Shown: positions 34,548 through 46,180 of the stretch, piece after piece
Layout: the number at the start of each line of letters is the position of its first letter
How positions within the stretch are numbered: the stretch's first letter is position 1
Assembly: GCF_950295315.1 (NCBI RefSeq)
Contig: NC_080179.1
Coordinates: 72,883,674-72,947,673, forward strand
DNA length: 64,000 nucleotides
Direction: 5' to 3'
DNA from: Erinaceus europaeus
Taxonomy: Eukaryota; Chordata; Mammalia; Eulipotyphla; Erinaceidae
The notes under the pieces: generated by a model
What the model saw: only the letters and a program-made list of their open reading frames with translations
The model's database searches: none
What the model was told of the DNA's origin: nothing
Position numbers and translations under genes: made by a program

Positions 34548-34672
34548 CTTCTTGGACTCCAAGGACCCGCTGCTCTGAATCGCCCTGGGGCTCTTAATTT
34601 AAAATGAACTAGTTTCTTCTTCTTCTAGCGTTTGCCCTTCTTCCGTAGCCAGTCAACAGCGTCAGTTTGAGC
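34548..34672 (-). pseudogene. Fragment of an unrecognised coding 3' end, copy 1
   Basis: On the - strand a short frame ends TDAVDWLRKKGKR-stop, followed by a possible 3'UTR. The same 43-base stretch occurs at about 60810-60854 with three differences, all C-to-T at CpG sites. Two unlinked copies of one exon-like end suggest processed pseudogenes of the same mRNA. I do not recognise the parent. It lies between a SINE-B and a SINE-D. Confidence 0.5.
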
Positions 34673-34683
34673 CATGAAGTAGT

Positions 34684-34845
34684 TGAGCTGGAGAGATAGC
34701 TTGATGGGGAGCGTGCCTGCCTTGCAGTCCACCTAGCCCAGGAATAAGCCTGGCCCTCACCACACTAGAAGAAACTGCAGTCTCCTATTTTTCTATCTCT
34801 TCCACTGCCTCTCTGCTTTTGTCTCTGACTTTCTAAATGAAAAAA
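34684..34845 (+). mobile_element. SINE-D
   Basis: gagctggagagatagcttga, gcctgccttgcagtccacct, cctggccctcaccacactag, A-rich tail. Confidence 0.65.
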
Positions 34846-35073
34846 AAAAAAAGTTGGCTTGGAGCGATGAAGTGCTGGCCATGGTGAATAAATAAATAAG
34901 AAAAAGAAAAGATGTATCCTAGAGTGATTGAATTGGAATATGCATTTTTAAAACTGTCTAGATGATAACTACGCATGCTAATGTTTGAGATATTCTAGGA
35001 AGGTATTCCATTTCCTGAACCCTGTTGATCTTTTTGTACTATTTGAAGATATGCAAAATGCATCCTGGCTTCT

Positions 35074-35989
35074 TTTTTTTTTATTTTCTTCTAATTTATT
35101 TATAAAAAGGAAACACTGACAAAACCATAGGATATGAGGGGTACAACTCCACATAATTCCCACCACCAGAACTCCGTATCCCATCCCCTCCCCTGATAGC
35201 TTTCCCATTCTCTATCCCTCTGGGAGCATGGACCCAGCGTCATTGTGGGATGCAGAAGGTGGAAGGTCTGGCTTCTGAAATTGCTTCCCCGCTAAACATG
35301 GACATTGACAGGTCGATCCATACTCCTAGCCTGCCTCCCTAGTAGGGTGGGGTTCTGGGGAAGCAGAGCTCCAGGACACATTGGTGGGGTTGTCTGTCCA
35401 GGGAAGTCTGGTTGGCATCATGCTAACATCTGGAACATGGTGGCTGAAAAGAGAGTTAACATATAAAGCCAAACAAATTGTTGACTAATAATGAACCCAT
35501 TGTGGACCCCCATAGGACTTTGCCCTCAACTTGGATCAACAATGGTAGAGAATGTTCCATCCTCCAAAGGAAGGCTGGACAACATACTTTATGCTGCACT
35601 TGAGGAAGATGGGTCCTGATATTGGGGCAGCTTGGAACGTTTCCTACTCATGACCACAGACTGTGAGCTCAGATCTACAGGGATGCAGAGGTCACATAGG
35701 CTCCTAAGCTGAATATGGGTTCCAGACATCAAATATGGGGTTTATAGTCAACAATATTTATACACTTTTCCCATATTTGGGAGCTACTGTCTTTTCTGAT
35801 CAGCTTTCTGTTCCTTTTCTATCCATGACATCATCTTCCCAGACAATAACACCTGCATATCAGATTTCAGGCTCAGAGAGAAAAAAAAAAAAAAAAAAAC
35901 AAACTAGTATAGATACAGGCCCTTTGGAATATAAATAAAATATGCCTACTAGCTATCACAAATGGAAACCCCCTCAACTCTTCATCTGT
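35074..35989 (-). mobile_element. L1 3'UTR, 5'-truncated, perfect target duplication
   Basis: Poly(T), taaaaaggaaacactgacaa, acaattcccaccaccag-like UTR, on to a gagcta-type 5' part with an A22 run at about 35880. Flanked by atcctggcttct at 35062-35073 and 35990-36001. Confidence 0.9.
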
Positions 35990-36584
35990 ATCCTGGCTTC
36001 TGAACTTTCCTTCAGAGTAGCTGTGGCTTATAGCGTCTTCGAACAAAATGGAAAACATACATGATTCAGTTTTAGAATAGAAAATTATATCACTTTTACA
36101 TACTTTAAAATCTTGTGGTCATATCTCTTTTTAATGTTCCTATGACATTTTGATTTATGCAGTAATTTTTCATTTTCTAAATAAAGGATAACACTATATC
36201 CAGGAAAGGAATTCACCTTTCCCTGTTGTACTCGGTCTCCCATTGATAGCCTTAAAATATGGTTTAATCAACCTTTACTTTTTATAAGTAAAAATTTTTT
36301 TTAAAAAGTGTTATTATAGCTTTCTCATTTTTGCAGAAATCATACTGTTTTCTTCCCTACAGGTGTTAGAGTAAAATATTACTAATTATGCATATTTAAT
36401 TTCCAAATGTCAACTGATTGCAGCATTTATAAAAAGGAAAATTATCTTAGAGATTCATGAAATGTTTTCTTCATTCGGTGGCTCTCAAGTCTACCGTGGT
36501 GTCATTACGGATCTTTTTATTACAGTGATTGTGATGAGGTAAATTGATGAACGTGTCTCTCTCTCTTTTTACCCTCTTTCCCAG

Positions 36585-36751
36585 ATGCAAGACAAAGGTG
36601 TATCCTGACGAACTCCCCAACACCAGTGTAGTCATCGTATTTCACAATGAAGCTTGGAGCACTCTCCTGAGAACAGTCTACAGTGTTATCAATCGCTCCC
36701 CACACTCTCTGCTCTCTGAGGTCATCTTGGTGGATGACGCCAGTGAGAGAG
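36585..36751 (+). CDS. GALNT13: GALNT13 coding exon (start of catalytic domain)
   Basis: This exon encodes the start of the GT-A catalytic domain of a Golgi type II membrane polypeptide GalNAc-transferase, which moves GalNAc from UDP-GalNAc to Ser/Thr. It reads [20 protein letters not shown], then [20 protein letters not shown] and [14 protein letters not shown], about residues 104-160 of the roughly 556-residue family member. The FHNEAWS and LVDDAS strands are typical UDP-binding GT-A elements. The first base completes a split codon (phase 2) after a pyrimidine-rich tract and a cag acceptor. The last base is the first of the next codon (Asp), so the exit phase is 1. Residues ELPNTS, TVYSV and LLSEVIL fit GALNT13 rather than its close paralogue GALNT1 (NLPTTS, TVHSV, MIEEIVL), from memory of the families. 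The donor is GTCTGC, which is weak at +3 to +6. The exon is 167 bp with an intact frame. Confidence 0.95.
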
Positions 36752-37095
36752 GTCTGCCTACTATTTCTTTTATCTTTCTGAATTAATCAGCTATATTTTC
36801 ATCAAAGCTACAACTTGTCAGTCATCTATAATATTCTTACACCAGTGAGAAAATCACCTATGTCAAATTATCATGGCTGAACTGAGTGGAAACTCTAAGA
36901 ACAAATACTTTTTTTTTTCTTTCATATTCTCTCTTGATGCCACTTTGTTTTTACTAAACCAAGACATCAGTCCAAATGAGTGGTCAAGTGTTTCTTTTGT
37001 CCAAAGTCCATTAAACATGGGATTCAACCATTACCTGACTTGGTGGATGTAGTTTTGTTTTTTTTCATTTTATCTTTTCATTCAGGTAGTGTCAA

Positions 37096-37109
37096 CGTAG
37101 CTTGTAATT
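37096..37109. repeat. Target-site duplication, left copy
   Basis: cgtagcttgtaatt, repeated exactly at 37356-37369 around the SINE-A. Confidence 0.95.
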
Positions 37110-37355
37110 TTTTTTATTGTTGTAGTTATTATTGTGGTTGTTACTGATGTCGTTGTTGGACAGGACAGAGAGAAATGGAGACAGGAGGGGATGACAGAGG
37201 GGGAAAGAAAGACAGACACCTGCAGACCTGCTTCACCGCCTGTGAAGCGACTCCCCTGCAGATGGGGAGCCGGGGACTGGAACCAGGATCCTTAAGCCGG
37301 TCCTTGCACTTTGTGCCACGTGCCCTTAACCCGCTGCGCTACCGCCCGACTCCCC
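37110..37355 (-). mobile_element. SINE-A just upstream of a GALNT13 exon
   Basis: Antisense full copy, ending gctgcgctaccgcccgactc, with perfect 14-bp duplications. It sits in the 680-bp intron, 76 bp from the acceptor at 37431. Confidence 0.95.
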
Positions 37356-37369
37356 CGTAGCTTGTAATT
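37356..37369. repeat. Target-site duplication, right copy
   Basis: cgtagcttgtaatt, identical to 37096-37109. Confidence 0.95.
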
Positions 37370-37431
37370 AAGAAATCTGTGGTTCCTATGGTTTCAGCAA
37401 GTTCTCACACATTATTATTGTGCATTTACAG

Positions 37432-37639
37432 ATTTCCTCAAGTTGGCACTGGAGAATTATGTGAAAAATCTAGAAGTGCCTGTAAAAATCATCAGAATGG
37501 AAGAACGTTCCGGGTTAATCCGTGCCCGTCTTCGAGGAGCGGCTGCTTCAAAGGGGCAGGTCATAACTTTCCTGGATGCTCACTGTGAATGCACAGTGGG
37601 ATGGCTGGAGCCCTTGCTGGCCAGAATAAAAGAAGATAG
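37432..37639 (+). CDS. GALNT13: GALNT13 coding exon (DxH metal-binding motif)
   Basis: The exon continues the catalytic domain at about residues 160-229. It reads [40 protein letters not shown] and [20 protein letters not shown], ending in LLARIKEDR. It carries the Asp-Ala-His (DxH) Mn2+/UDP-binding motif at about residues 208-210 and the conserved RSGLIRAR stretch. The acceptor follows catttacag; AT completes the Asp codon begun in the previous exon. The exon ends with AG before GTAAGC, so the exit phase is 2. It is 208 bp long with no stop or frameshift. [12 protein letters not shown] and RLRGAAASK again favour GALNT13 over GALNT1 (LKVPVHVI, RMEQ, RLKGAAVSK). A full SINE-A with a perfect target duplication sits 76 bp upstream of the acceptor and a SINE-B begins about 85 bp downstream of the donor, so the exon is boxed in by retroposons. 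Confidence 0.96.
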
Positions 37640-37724
37640 GTAAGCATTTGTGTTTGCGTTCCTTTGGGTTGTGACTGAACCTTACTAGCACATTTCAGGT
37701 TTTCATTCCAAACTCTTTCGTTAA

Positions 37725-37920
37725 TTAAGTAATTTATTTGTATATGTATCTGTCTTGTTTTGGCAGGGCAGAGGGACATTGAGAAAGGAGGGGGGATAGG
37801 GAGAGAGAAAGAGAGAAGAGACACCTGCAGCACTGCTTCACCACTCCTGAAACTTCTTTGCCTGGCTCCGTGACCATGTTACTATGTGTGCTGAACCAGG
37901 TGCACCACTGCCCAGACCCC
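37725..37920 (-). mobile_element. SINE-B
   Basis: gggcagagggacattgagaa, gacacctgcagcactgcttc, gaaccaggtgcaccactgcc. Confidence 0.8.
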
Positions 37921-38420
37921 CAAACTATTTTATTTTGTTTATTTGTGATTAACAGTAGGTTACAAGATTGTAAGAATACAGTGTATAGCTCTGTACCACA
38001 ACTACCACCAAAGGTATTTGTATCCCCACCTCCCACCTCCCAAAGATAACCACTTTATTTCTCCCAAGTCTGGCTTCTATTTTTTTTCAAGCTTATGTGT
38101 ATCATTTCTCTACATTCCACATATGAGTGAATCCAGTTCTTTCATGTTGTTTATTTCGCTAAGTATAATCATCTCCATTTCCATCCATTTTGTCCCAAAG
38201 AAAGTAGTATCATCATTTTTTTTTGATAGCAGAGTCATATTCCATAGAATATATACTCCATAACTTCTTTAGCTAGTCATCTGCTGAGGGGCATTTCAGC
38301 TGCTTCCACTCTTTGATTATTGTGAATAATGCCACTATGAACACAGGGGCCCATATATGCCTCTGGATTAGTGTTTCAGTGTCCTTGGGATAAATGCCTA
38401 AGAGCCCAAAGTCTTTTAAT
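37921..38420 (-). mobile_element. Old L1 ORF2/3'UTR region
   Basis: ccatttccatccattttgtc, gtcatattccatagaatata, ttgattattgtgaataatgc are the classical mammalian L1 segment in antisense. Confidence 0.8.
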
Positions 38421-40296
38421 TAGTTGTCCTCAGAAGATTTATATACTGGATTATTTTGTTTTAGAAAAAAAGTAGTTCATCCCATCCCTAAATCATAGGT
38501 CAGTATCTTTGTATGAATATTTAAGAACTGTTCAAACAGTTAGAATGTGGTGAATGAATATCCCTAGGTAAAATAAAAGCCAGTTTGTAATATTCCAATG
38601 CCTTATATATATGAATTAGTTGGTGGAGATGGTCTGACTTGTACCTAATAATATGAACAAAGAAGTTGTTTTCTCACTTATTGGAAGTGATGGGAACAAT
38701 TTTGTTCCTCCCATTCTTGCAGTTGGTCTTATCTCAGCTAGTTAATAGGTCTTTTTCAAGTCTAGATTAGATCGCCTTCAGGATGTTAAAAATAAATGCA
38801 CAAAATCAATACTGCCTTGAAATGTTATCATAAATTTAAAAAAAAAAAACAACCAAAAAATGGAAAGCACATCTCTGAGAATTTTTAAATGAGTACTGCC
38901 ACTTTGCACATACAAATGGTGATATCTGAAAACCTGGGGAATCCTTTATAGGGATAAGAACTCTCCCAGGGATCTGCAGATCCTTTCTGATGATTATACT
39001 ACACAGTACAGGGGTCTTGAGAATAAATGATAAATGGACATGATTTCTAAACACCTAGTAAAGATAACCATGTTGTCTATCATCAGAAAATTTTCAGAAC
39101 ATCTGACGAGCATAGGTTTTCCACCAACAGCAGAAAGTTCTTTCTAGTGTTGAGCCTTTTAATTAAGTTTCCAAGACAAGGGCTACTGAGTGTGAACTAG
39201 TCAAACTACATGATGTAAATGGCAGGATTTAGTCCTTACCCAGAAGATGGATGGAGGCTGTCAGTAAAATGAACCATAACAGGTGAAGAAAGCAGTAAGA
39301 ATCTTTTTTTTTTTAACTGAGTGCAGTACATGGGCAATAACGTTTTTTCCCCAATTTCTGTATTGTACAGAAACTACAGGAGGGTAAGTCTTAGAAAGTA
39401 AAATGAACTTGCAGAATCTTAAGTGCATTTCTCGGCAACATTTCTCTATGCTGCTGTGTTAAATATGTGTCAGACTTAATAGTGATTTTTCATACACTGT
39501 TGTAGTATAGGCTTGCCTTGGTCATTTGTTGTTTTTAATCTAGCAGTTAGATCGCACTCGCAATATAAAAGACTCAAATGTGTTGTCCTTTTTATCATCT
39601 CTAAAGTCATCAAAACTAGATAATAAAATCCTGTTTGAATCATTAGATCTAATTTCATCTCCTTGCAAATCAGATCATTAAATTTCACAAAGAAAAGAAG
39701 ATAATAGTTCTGTTGACTTCAGAATCACAGAAGCTTATTTAAGACTGGATGGATCCTATTGATTTAGGAGAAGGAGGCTTTGATCAATTGTATGTGGGTG
39801 TGTTGTATAGTCCATTTGTGCATAATAGTCAGTGTTGTGAATGGACCAGACCTTGTGGTCCTTCTTATGACTGCAAGTTATCCATTAGCAATATCCGTCA
39901 CGAAATAAAAGAAAGGTTGAATTAATCACAGGGTCCAGAAACTGAACAACAGTCAAAGTGTCCCAGAGAGAGGTTACAGGTAGAGCGTACATATGGGCCT
40001 AGATTTCTTCATTTGTTGGGATTGAGGGTGAGGGATTACAGTTCTGAGACGTACTCTTTATTGGAGAATTAAGACCATATGCTGATAAGCTTAAAGTACA
40101 AGAAAAAAAATCAGGTGGCCCCAGTTGTTAATTGAAATCACCCAAGAATGTTAATGGCTCTTTAGTGTATCTGACACTGAAGTATCTGACACTTTTATCT
40201 CCTGTGGCTGGTATTGTATTTATTTGAAATAAATGTTTCCAGTTGTTGCCTCAGCAGTTAGTGCTTGTTAGGCTTTTCTATTGCAAAAAAGAAATA

Positions 40297-40298
<2 letters not shown>

Positions 40299-40346
<48 letters not shown>
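40299..40346. repeat. (CA)n microsatellite
   Basis: About 23 CA units with one interruption at the start. Confidence 0.98.
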
Positions 40347-40347
<1 letters not shown>

Positions 40348-40879
40348 TCAGACTTTACGCTATAGTAGAATATAAGACCCAAAATGAAAGGAGCATTAGT
40401 GATACTAGTGTTGCAAAGACAACAAATTATGGGTCCCATTTCTTTGCTTCCCACACATATGGGTAATTTGACAACACATGTGTACATTTACCTCCTACCA
40501 GATATGAGACACAAGCTGTACCTTTCATAATTAGCAATATTCAGTGAAAAATTACATAGGTCTTAACATTTTCAGGGGAGATGACAGAAGGTTAATCCCA
40601 TAATAAAACCCAGACACCAGGACTAGAGGAGGATGAGAGAAAACACAACACAGATCAATCATTTATCATTATGCTCTGACATCTGTATCTACTGCATTTT
40701 GATCACCACTTAAAGTCTAGTTTTCCTCCACTAGTGCACGACTGAACTCCTTTACACACTTCACGCAACCCTACTTGCCTTCTCTGATAACCACAATCTT
40801 AATCTCTTAATCTTTCAGCTTTTGTTTTTGTTGTTTTCCTTATTAAAATCCTACATAATACCTAATAAAACTATTCATA

Positions 40880-41105
40880 CTTTAAAAAAATTTCTTTATT
40901 GAGGGATGAAGGGTTTACAGTCAACAGTAAAATATAGTAGTTTGTAGATATATAACATTTCTCAGTTTTCCACAGTGATTTTTCATACACTGTTCACCCC
41001 CGACTAGGTCCTCCTCTGCCATCATGTTCCAGGACTTAAACCCTTCCCACCACCATCACCCTACCACCACCCCAGTCTTTTACTTTGGTGGGATACATCT
41101 TTTAG
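40880..41105 (-). mobile_element. L1 3'-end, subfamily 2
   Basis: tttctttattgagggatgaa, gtagtttgtagatatataac, gactaggtcctcctctgcca, cagtcttttactttgg. Confidence 0.65.
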
Positions 41106-42030
41106 CTTTTGTTTTGCTTTGTTAACTCATTTTCTTTGTTTATTATCCACAGATGTGTGAAGTCATGGGATGTTTATCTTTATCAGATTTATCCCACATA
41201 GCTAAAATAAATTTTCCTTTATATTGAAAAATAAAATTACTTAACATCTCTCATGGCAAAACAAACAAACAAACAAAAATCTTACTCTAAAATCACCATC
41301 AGGAACACCAGACCTCTGTTGTCTTCCTCTTACTTAAGAGAAAGGAAATAGACCATTGCGTAAAGCACTAGAATCTAGGATTGTTGGTCGCTTTCTGTTT
41401 AAAATATTGTTGGTTATCACCATAAACTCAAAAATTGTTGTGGTGTTTGTCTTTCACAGGAAACCTTTGCTTATTCTGATGGTCCAGTTTTCTACTGTGA
41501 TTTTTTTTATTTGTTGGTTTTTGTTCATGTTTTTCCAGTAGGTAAATTTTCTCCAGGAAGATTTTCTCAGAATCATCTCTACAAATTGCCCTATGCCGTT
41601 AGAGGTGTAAACTACCACACCTAATTTCCCTTTATCATGTCTGTACTTCCAGCACTGTATTGCTTTATCGTGGGCTCTTGTTCGGACAATACATGGTCTG
41701 ATCTACTGATCATGCTGTGCGTGGATGGAGGTTTTATGAAAAATTGACCATCTTCATCCTGCCGAGTTAATACTGAGAGCGCATTTGGATAGCAGCTTTA
41801 AGATCGATTAGTATGTTTGGTTAGATTATGAGTGGTAGTGTGAAATAGACCATGCTATATACACAGTAAAAGGAATTAATGCCATTGGGGGTGGGGAAAG
41901 GGCAAATGTAAATAAAAGCATACTAAAGTTGCAAAATACTTAAGTTTCAATGTGTCAGCTGAATTTATAAAAGCTAATGTAACATGAATTCATTACTTAT
42001 TCAGCAAACTTATTTTAAATTTTTGTACAG

Positions 42031-42201
42031 GAAAACAGTTGTATGCCCCATCATTGATGTAATTAGTGATGATACTTTTGAATATATGGCTGGATCAGAC
42101 ATGACTTACGGGGGTTTTAACTGGAAACTGAATTTCCGTTGGTATCCTGTTCCCCAAAGAGAAATGGATAGGAGGAAAGGAGACAGAACACTGCCTGTCA
42201 G
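42031..42201 (+). CDS. GALNT13: GALNT13 coding exon (central catalytic domain)
   Basis: The 171-bp exon encodes about residues 229-286: [40 protein letters not shown] and [17 protein letters not shown]. In the family this part forms the middle of the catalytic domain. The [12 protein letters not shown] block is near-invariant between GALNT1 and GALNT13, so this exon alone would not separate the two paralogues. The acceptor is ttttgtacag, the first base G completes an Arg codon, and the exon closes with AG before the strong donor GTATGT (phase 2). The frame is intact. The preceding intron is about 4.4 kb and the following one about 17.5 kb. No repeat lies within several hundred bases on either side. 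Confidence 0.95.
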
Positions 42202-43284
42202 GTATGTGTATTGTAGCTTCCAGAAGACAGAATGAATGTATAAGCCTACAGGAGTTAAAGATTATATAAATGTGAGCTTCAATTTGAATTTTTAAAAGTC
42301 ATTTGCCTTTTTATTTCTATATACTTAAATGATTTCACATTGTACATGGCTATCTAAGAATCGGTGGCAATATTAATCTAGTTAAAATTAAGGGAAAATT
42401 TAAATACTGGCAGCGTGCCAGGTTTCTTTTGAAAAATGCATATATTCTATTTAGCATATATTTGTTTTAAATTTTCTGATGGTTATGTGCTAATTTTGAC
42501 ACTTTCTGTAGATATTTATCTCACTAAGATGTATATTTTAGAAGTGTTCTCAAATTTGAAATAAACACAAATTTATCAAAGTTAATACTCTAGTTTTACC
42601 AGCTTTAATGAAGTGTTTTCTGTATAGCTACAGAAAGAGAAAACCATTTGTAGCATTCAGATATATCTACAACTCTGAAAGGCATTGTTTGCTCCCAATT
42701 AATTAAAATAGCAACTTAACTTGAAATATTTATCCATCAACTGCGTTTACCCTTAGTATAAATAAGAAATACATTTACTTTTCTGTAGCTTCAATATGCA
42801 TTACCCTGTTCTTCAACATAAAATTCATACCTGCCCACCTCATATTGCATAACTCTTCTCTGCAATAAAAAAATCACTGTCTTAGATGATACTATAGGAC
42901 AGGGAGGGAGTTTACAATTTAAGCTCTTTGAATCACTATTTTTTTGTGTGACAAAAACTGCCTGTAGATAAATATTTCCTCCACTAACATGAGTTAAAAA
43001 ATAGCAAAGATAAATTTGACAAATCGTCATTTATTTAGACAAATAAATACCATAACGTTCTAAATGCATTTTCTAATTGTACTTAGCAGTATAAGTATAA
43101 CTAGAATGTTGTCTTTACTTTATACTATATATGATATATGTGGATATATGTAATATATTTCTGCCTCCATTCTATTCTCTACACATGAATATGTTCTAGC
43201 CTACTGAGGGAATACTAACATATATTGTCAAGACTAGTTATATAAGGAATTAATTGAAACAAATTCTTTTTAAAATTATTTTTG

Positions 43285-43504
43285 TCTTTTTTTTTAATTA
43301 TCTTCATTTATTTATTGGAGAGAAACATCCAGAAATTGAGAGGGAAGGGGGTGATAGAGAGGGAGAGAAACAGAGAAACACCTGCAGCCCTGCTTCACTA
43401 CTTGCAAATCTCTGCCCCTGCAGATGGGGACCGAGGGCTTGAACCTAGGTCCTTGCACACTGTAACATGTGCACTCAGCCACATGTGCCACCACCAGGAT
43501 GCCT
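43285..43504 (-). mobile_element. SINE-B, full length
   Basis: tcatttatttattggagaga, cagaaattgagagggaaggg, catgtgccaccaccaggatg. Confidence 0.9.
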
Positions 43505-43594
43505 AAAACTAATTCTATAAGCTGACTAATTTAAAGAAAAGCTGATACTTTTGCTATTATTATATTATTATTACTATTACTATTATTGAGACAG

Positions 43595-43703
43595 GGGTAC
43601 AGAAAGAAGGAAAGGAAGCTTTTATTATGATGGGCTCAAACCAGGGTCACACACTGGTAAAGAATGGCAGATCAGCACTCCATCAGCTGTTTTGCTGGCC
43701 CCA
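43595..43703 (-). mobile_element. tRNA-derived SINE, old
   Basis: gggctcaaaccagggtcaca, gcactccatcagctgttttg, ctggccccagc. An (ATT)n run precedes it at about 43553-43587. Confidence 0.5.
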
Positions 43704-43824
43704 GCTATAATTATTAGTGGATAGCTCATGAATGTGCAACTACACAAAAGAGAAAAATAAAATATGGCTCCAAATATTTGCATAAAGATATGAAGTGATG
43801 TTAGCATTTAAAATATAATATAGT

Positions 43825-44093
43825 ACCTTTTTAAATATTTACTTCCTTTTGTTGCTCTTGTTTTACTGTTGCAGTTATTATTGTTGTTGTTGTTGGATAG
43901 GACAGAAAGAAATCGAAAGAGGAAGAGAAGACAGAGAGGGGGAGAGAAAGACAGACACCTGCAGACCTGCTTCACAGCCTGTGAAGCGACTCCCCTGCAG
44001 CTGGGGAGCCAGGGGCTCGAACCAGCATCCTTACCAGTCCTTTCGCTTTGTGCCACATGCACTTAACTCACTGAGCTACTGCCCGATTCACAT
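43825..44093 (-). mobile_element. SINE-A
   Basis: cttccttttgttgctcttgt, gggagagaaagacagacacc, gagctactgcccgattc. Flanks atagtaccttttt / atagtatctctt. Confidence 0.9.
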
Positions 44094-44483
44094 AGTATCT
44101 CTTAATTCTTCTCTGAAGAGCTTAGCATTCACCAGATTGTGTTGATCTTTCTTTTAATAACTCAAAGCAATACAGTGGCTCAAATTACTATTGCTTATTA
44201 GAATCCCATCTTTTCAGATCAAGTTTCATTTGACATTAGCTGATTTTTTTAAAGTTTTGAATTCTAATTGGATATTCTTGAAGTACTTCACTGATACACT
44301 GAGTACAGAAAGTGTTTGCTCATATTCAAATTAAGTTTAACTGAGTATTTTGTACTCATTTTAAACTACTGTCAAAAGATATGCTCTATTCAACTTTATT
44401 TTTTAAGTCAAAAGGTTGACAATTAAAGAGATAGCCTACACTAATTTTTTTGTACAGGGAAATAATAATAGCAAGAAATTTCT

Positions 44484-44782
44484 TTTTTTTTAATGTTTAT
44501 TTATTTTTCCTTTTTTTGTTGCCCTTGTTGTTTAACATTGTTGTGGTTATTGTTGTTGTTGTTGTTATTGATGCCATCATTGTTGGATAGGACAGAGAGA
44601 AATGGAGAGAGGAGGGGAAGACAGAGAGTGGGAGAGAAAGACAGACACCTGCAGACCTGCTTCACCACCTGTGAAGCGACTCCCCTGCAGGTGGGGAGCC
44701 GGGGGCTCGAACCGGGATCCTTACGCTGGTCCTTGAGCTTTGCGCCACGTGCACTAATCCAGCTGCGCCACTGCCCGACTCC
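44484..44782 (-). mobile_element. SINE-A, full length, perfect target duplication
   Basis: Antisense, ending agctgcgccactgcccgact. Flanked by caagaaatttct at 44472-44483 and 44783-44794. Confidence 0.95.
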
Positions 44783-45494
44783 CAAGAAATTTCTAATCTC
44801 TTTTGTGATAGTAAAGCTATATGTAGAAATTGGTCATTATTTCTCATTTTTTATTAACTAAAACAAAAATATAAAACATTCAATTTGTGTGATTTTTATG
44901 TATATGGCTCCATTTTGATGACGTGGAGAAATGATAACAATCAGTAACTACACATACTTCTCTTTCTTAAATGCTATGGAAATGGGAATAAGAAACAAAG
45001 AAACCTCCATCTTTACTGAAGTTGCTAGAGTTTTATGGCAAAAGGTTAATTAATTCACTGGCTGTGTTGTAACAGCCTGCAGGTAATTTTCATCAGCATA
45101 GCGGTACTGTGAACTTTCTTTGTACTTGTAATCTATTACTTGAAGATGTGATCATTTTTCTCACATTGGTACAAACAGATAAATCATCCTAGGTGTTGAA
45201 GGCATTTTTTTTCCTGCTTGATTAACAGAATTCTGAATAGCTAGCATGATTAAATGAGTTTGAAATTTCTATTTTCTTATCAGCCTTGACTTAAAATTTC
45301 AACTTGACAGAACTTTCTAGTGACTATAATTGGCCTACTTATTCATCATTTAGAATACTATCACACATACTCACATAGAGAACCAACTTGAACTTTTGAC
45401 CTTCCTTTAATTACAACATATTTAAAGTCAAGTTTGTAATGCTTATATGTTGCTGTTCTATTGTTGACATCTGATTTTTGATATTTCCTTTCTT

Positions 45495-46180
45495 TTTTAA
45501 TTTATTTATAAAGTTAAAAATATCAACAATACCATAGGTTAAGAGAGATATAATTCCACACAATTCCCACTACTAGAGTTCCGCATCCCATCCCCTCCCT
45601 TGAAAGCTTTCCTATTCTTTACCCCTCTGGGAGTGTGGACCCAGGATCATTATGGGATGCAGAAGGTGGAAGGTCGGGACTGGGTGGTGGCGCACCTGGT
45701 TGAGCGCACATGTTACAGTGCTCAAGGACCCAGGTTCGAGCTCCCGTCCCCACCTGTAGAGGGAAAGCTTTGCAAGTGGTGAAGCAGGGCTGCAGGTGCC
45801 TCTCTGTGTCTCTCCCTCTCTATCACCCCCCTCCCTTTCTATTTCTGGCTGTCTCTATCCAATAAATAAAGATAATAATAATAATAAAAAAAAGAAGGTG
45901 GAAGGTCTCACTTCTGTAATTGCCTCTCCATTGGACATGGGTGTTGACAGATCGATCCATACTCCCAGTCTGTTTCTATCTCTCCATAGTGGGGCAGGGC
46001 TCTGGAAATGTGGGGCTCCAGGACACATTGGTGAAGTTGTTTGCCAAGGGAAGTTAGGTTGGCATCATGGTAGCATCTGCAACTTGGTAGCTGAAAAAAG
46101 CATTAAGAGATAAAGCAGAATAAATTGTTTAATAATCAGCACCCTAAAGGCAAGACTATAGGCAGATGAAATGTTTTCTT
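45495..46180 (-). mobile_element. L1 3'UTR, 5'-truncated, hosting a SINE
   Basis: ttatttataaagttaaaaat start, acaattcccactactagagt, then after the SINE gctccaggacacattggtga and ataatcagcaccctaaaggc. Confidence 0.8.
45676..45892 (+). mobile_element. SINE-B inserted in L1 3'UTR
   Basis: gggactgggtggtggcgcac head, caggttcgagctcccgtccc B box, aataaataaagataataata tail. Flanked by agaaggtggaaggtc at 45661-45675 and 45893-45907. Confidence 0.95.

Larger units (their letters stand above)
1..36584 (+). other. GALNT13: GALNT13 intron, 3' part (phase 2)
   Basis: More than 36 kb upstream of the first visible exon with no coding exon found. The exon encoding the stem region before residue 104 must lie upstream of the window or is too divergent to see. 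Repeats are listed separately. Stretches where I see no recognisable feature: 2613-3483, 4186-4984, 6099-6387, 6785-7378, 7811-8284, 8863-10321 (only a 14-bp doublet at 10091-10118), 11042-11857, 12021-13029, 13303-14794, 14937-15227, 16076-16409, 16591-17154, 20481-21577, 21714-22200, 23041-24183, 25269-25766, 26707-26939, 27061-27849, 28132-28699, 32766-33094, 33261-33739, 34041-34329, 34846-35061 and 36002-36584. The intron ends in a pyrimidine tract and cag at 36582-36584. Confidence 0.85.
36752..37431 (+). other. GALNT13: GALNT13 short intron (680 bp, phase 1)
   Basis: It begins GTCTGC, a weak donor, and ends tttacag. 36752-37095 shows nothing recognisable beyond a T-run near 36909. 37110-37355 is an antisense SINE-A. 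The final 62 bases after its target duplication are single copy. Confidence 0.9.
37640..42030 (+). other. GALNT13: GALNT13 intron (4.4 kb, phase 2)
   Basis: It begins GTAAGC and ends ttgtacag. It holds a SINE-B, an old L1 fragment, a (CA)n microsatellite and one L1 3' end. Nothing is recognisable in 38421-40298, 40347-40879 and 41106-42030, apart from a short (AAAC)n run near 41262. Confidence 0.9.

Noticed and set aside
40281..40487. Open frames over the (CA)n tract
   Set aside because: Pure microsatellite translations.
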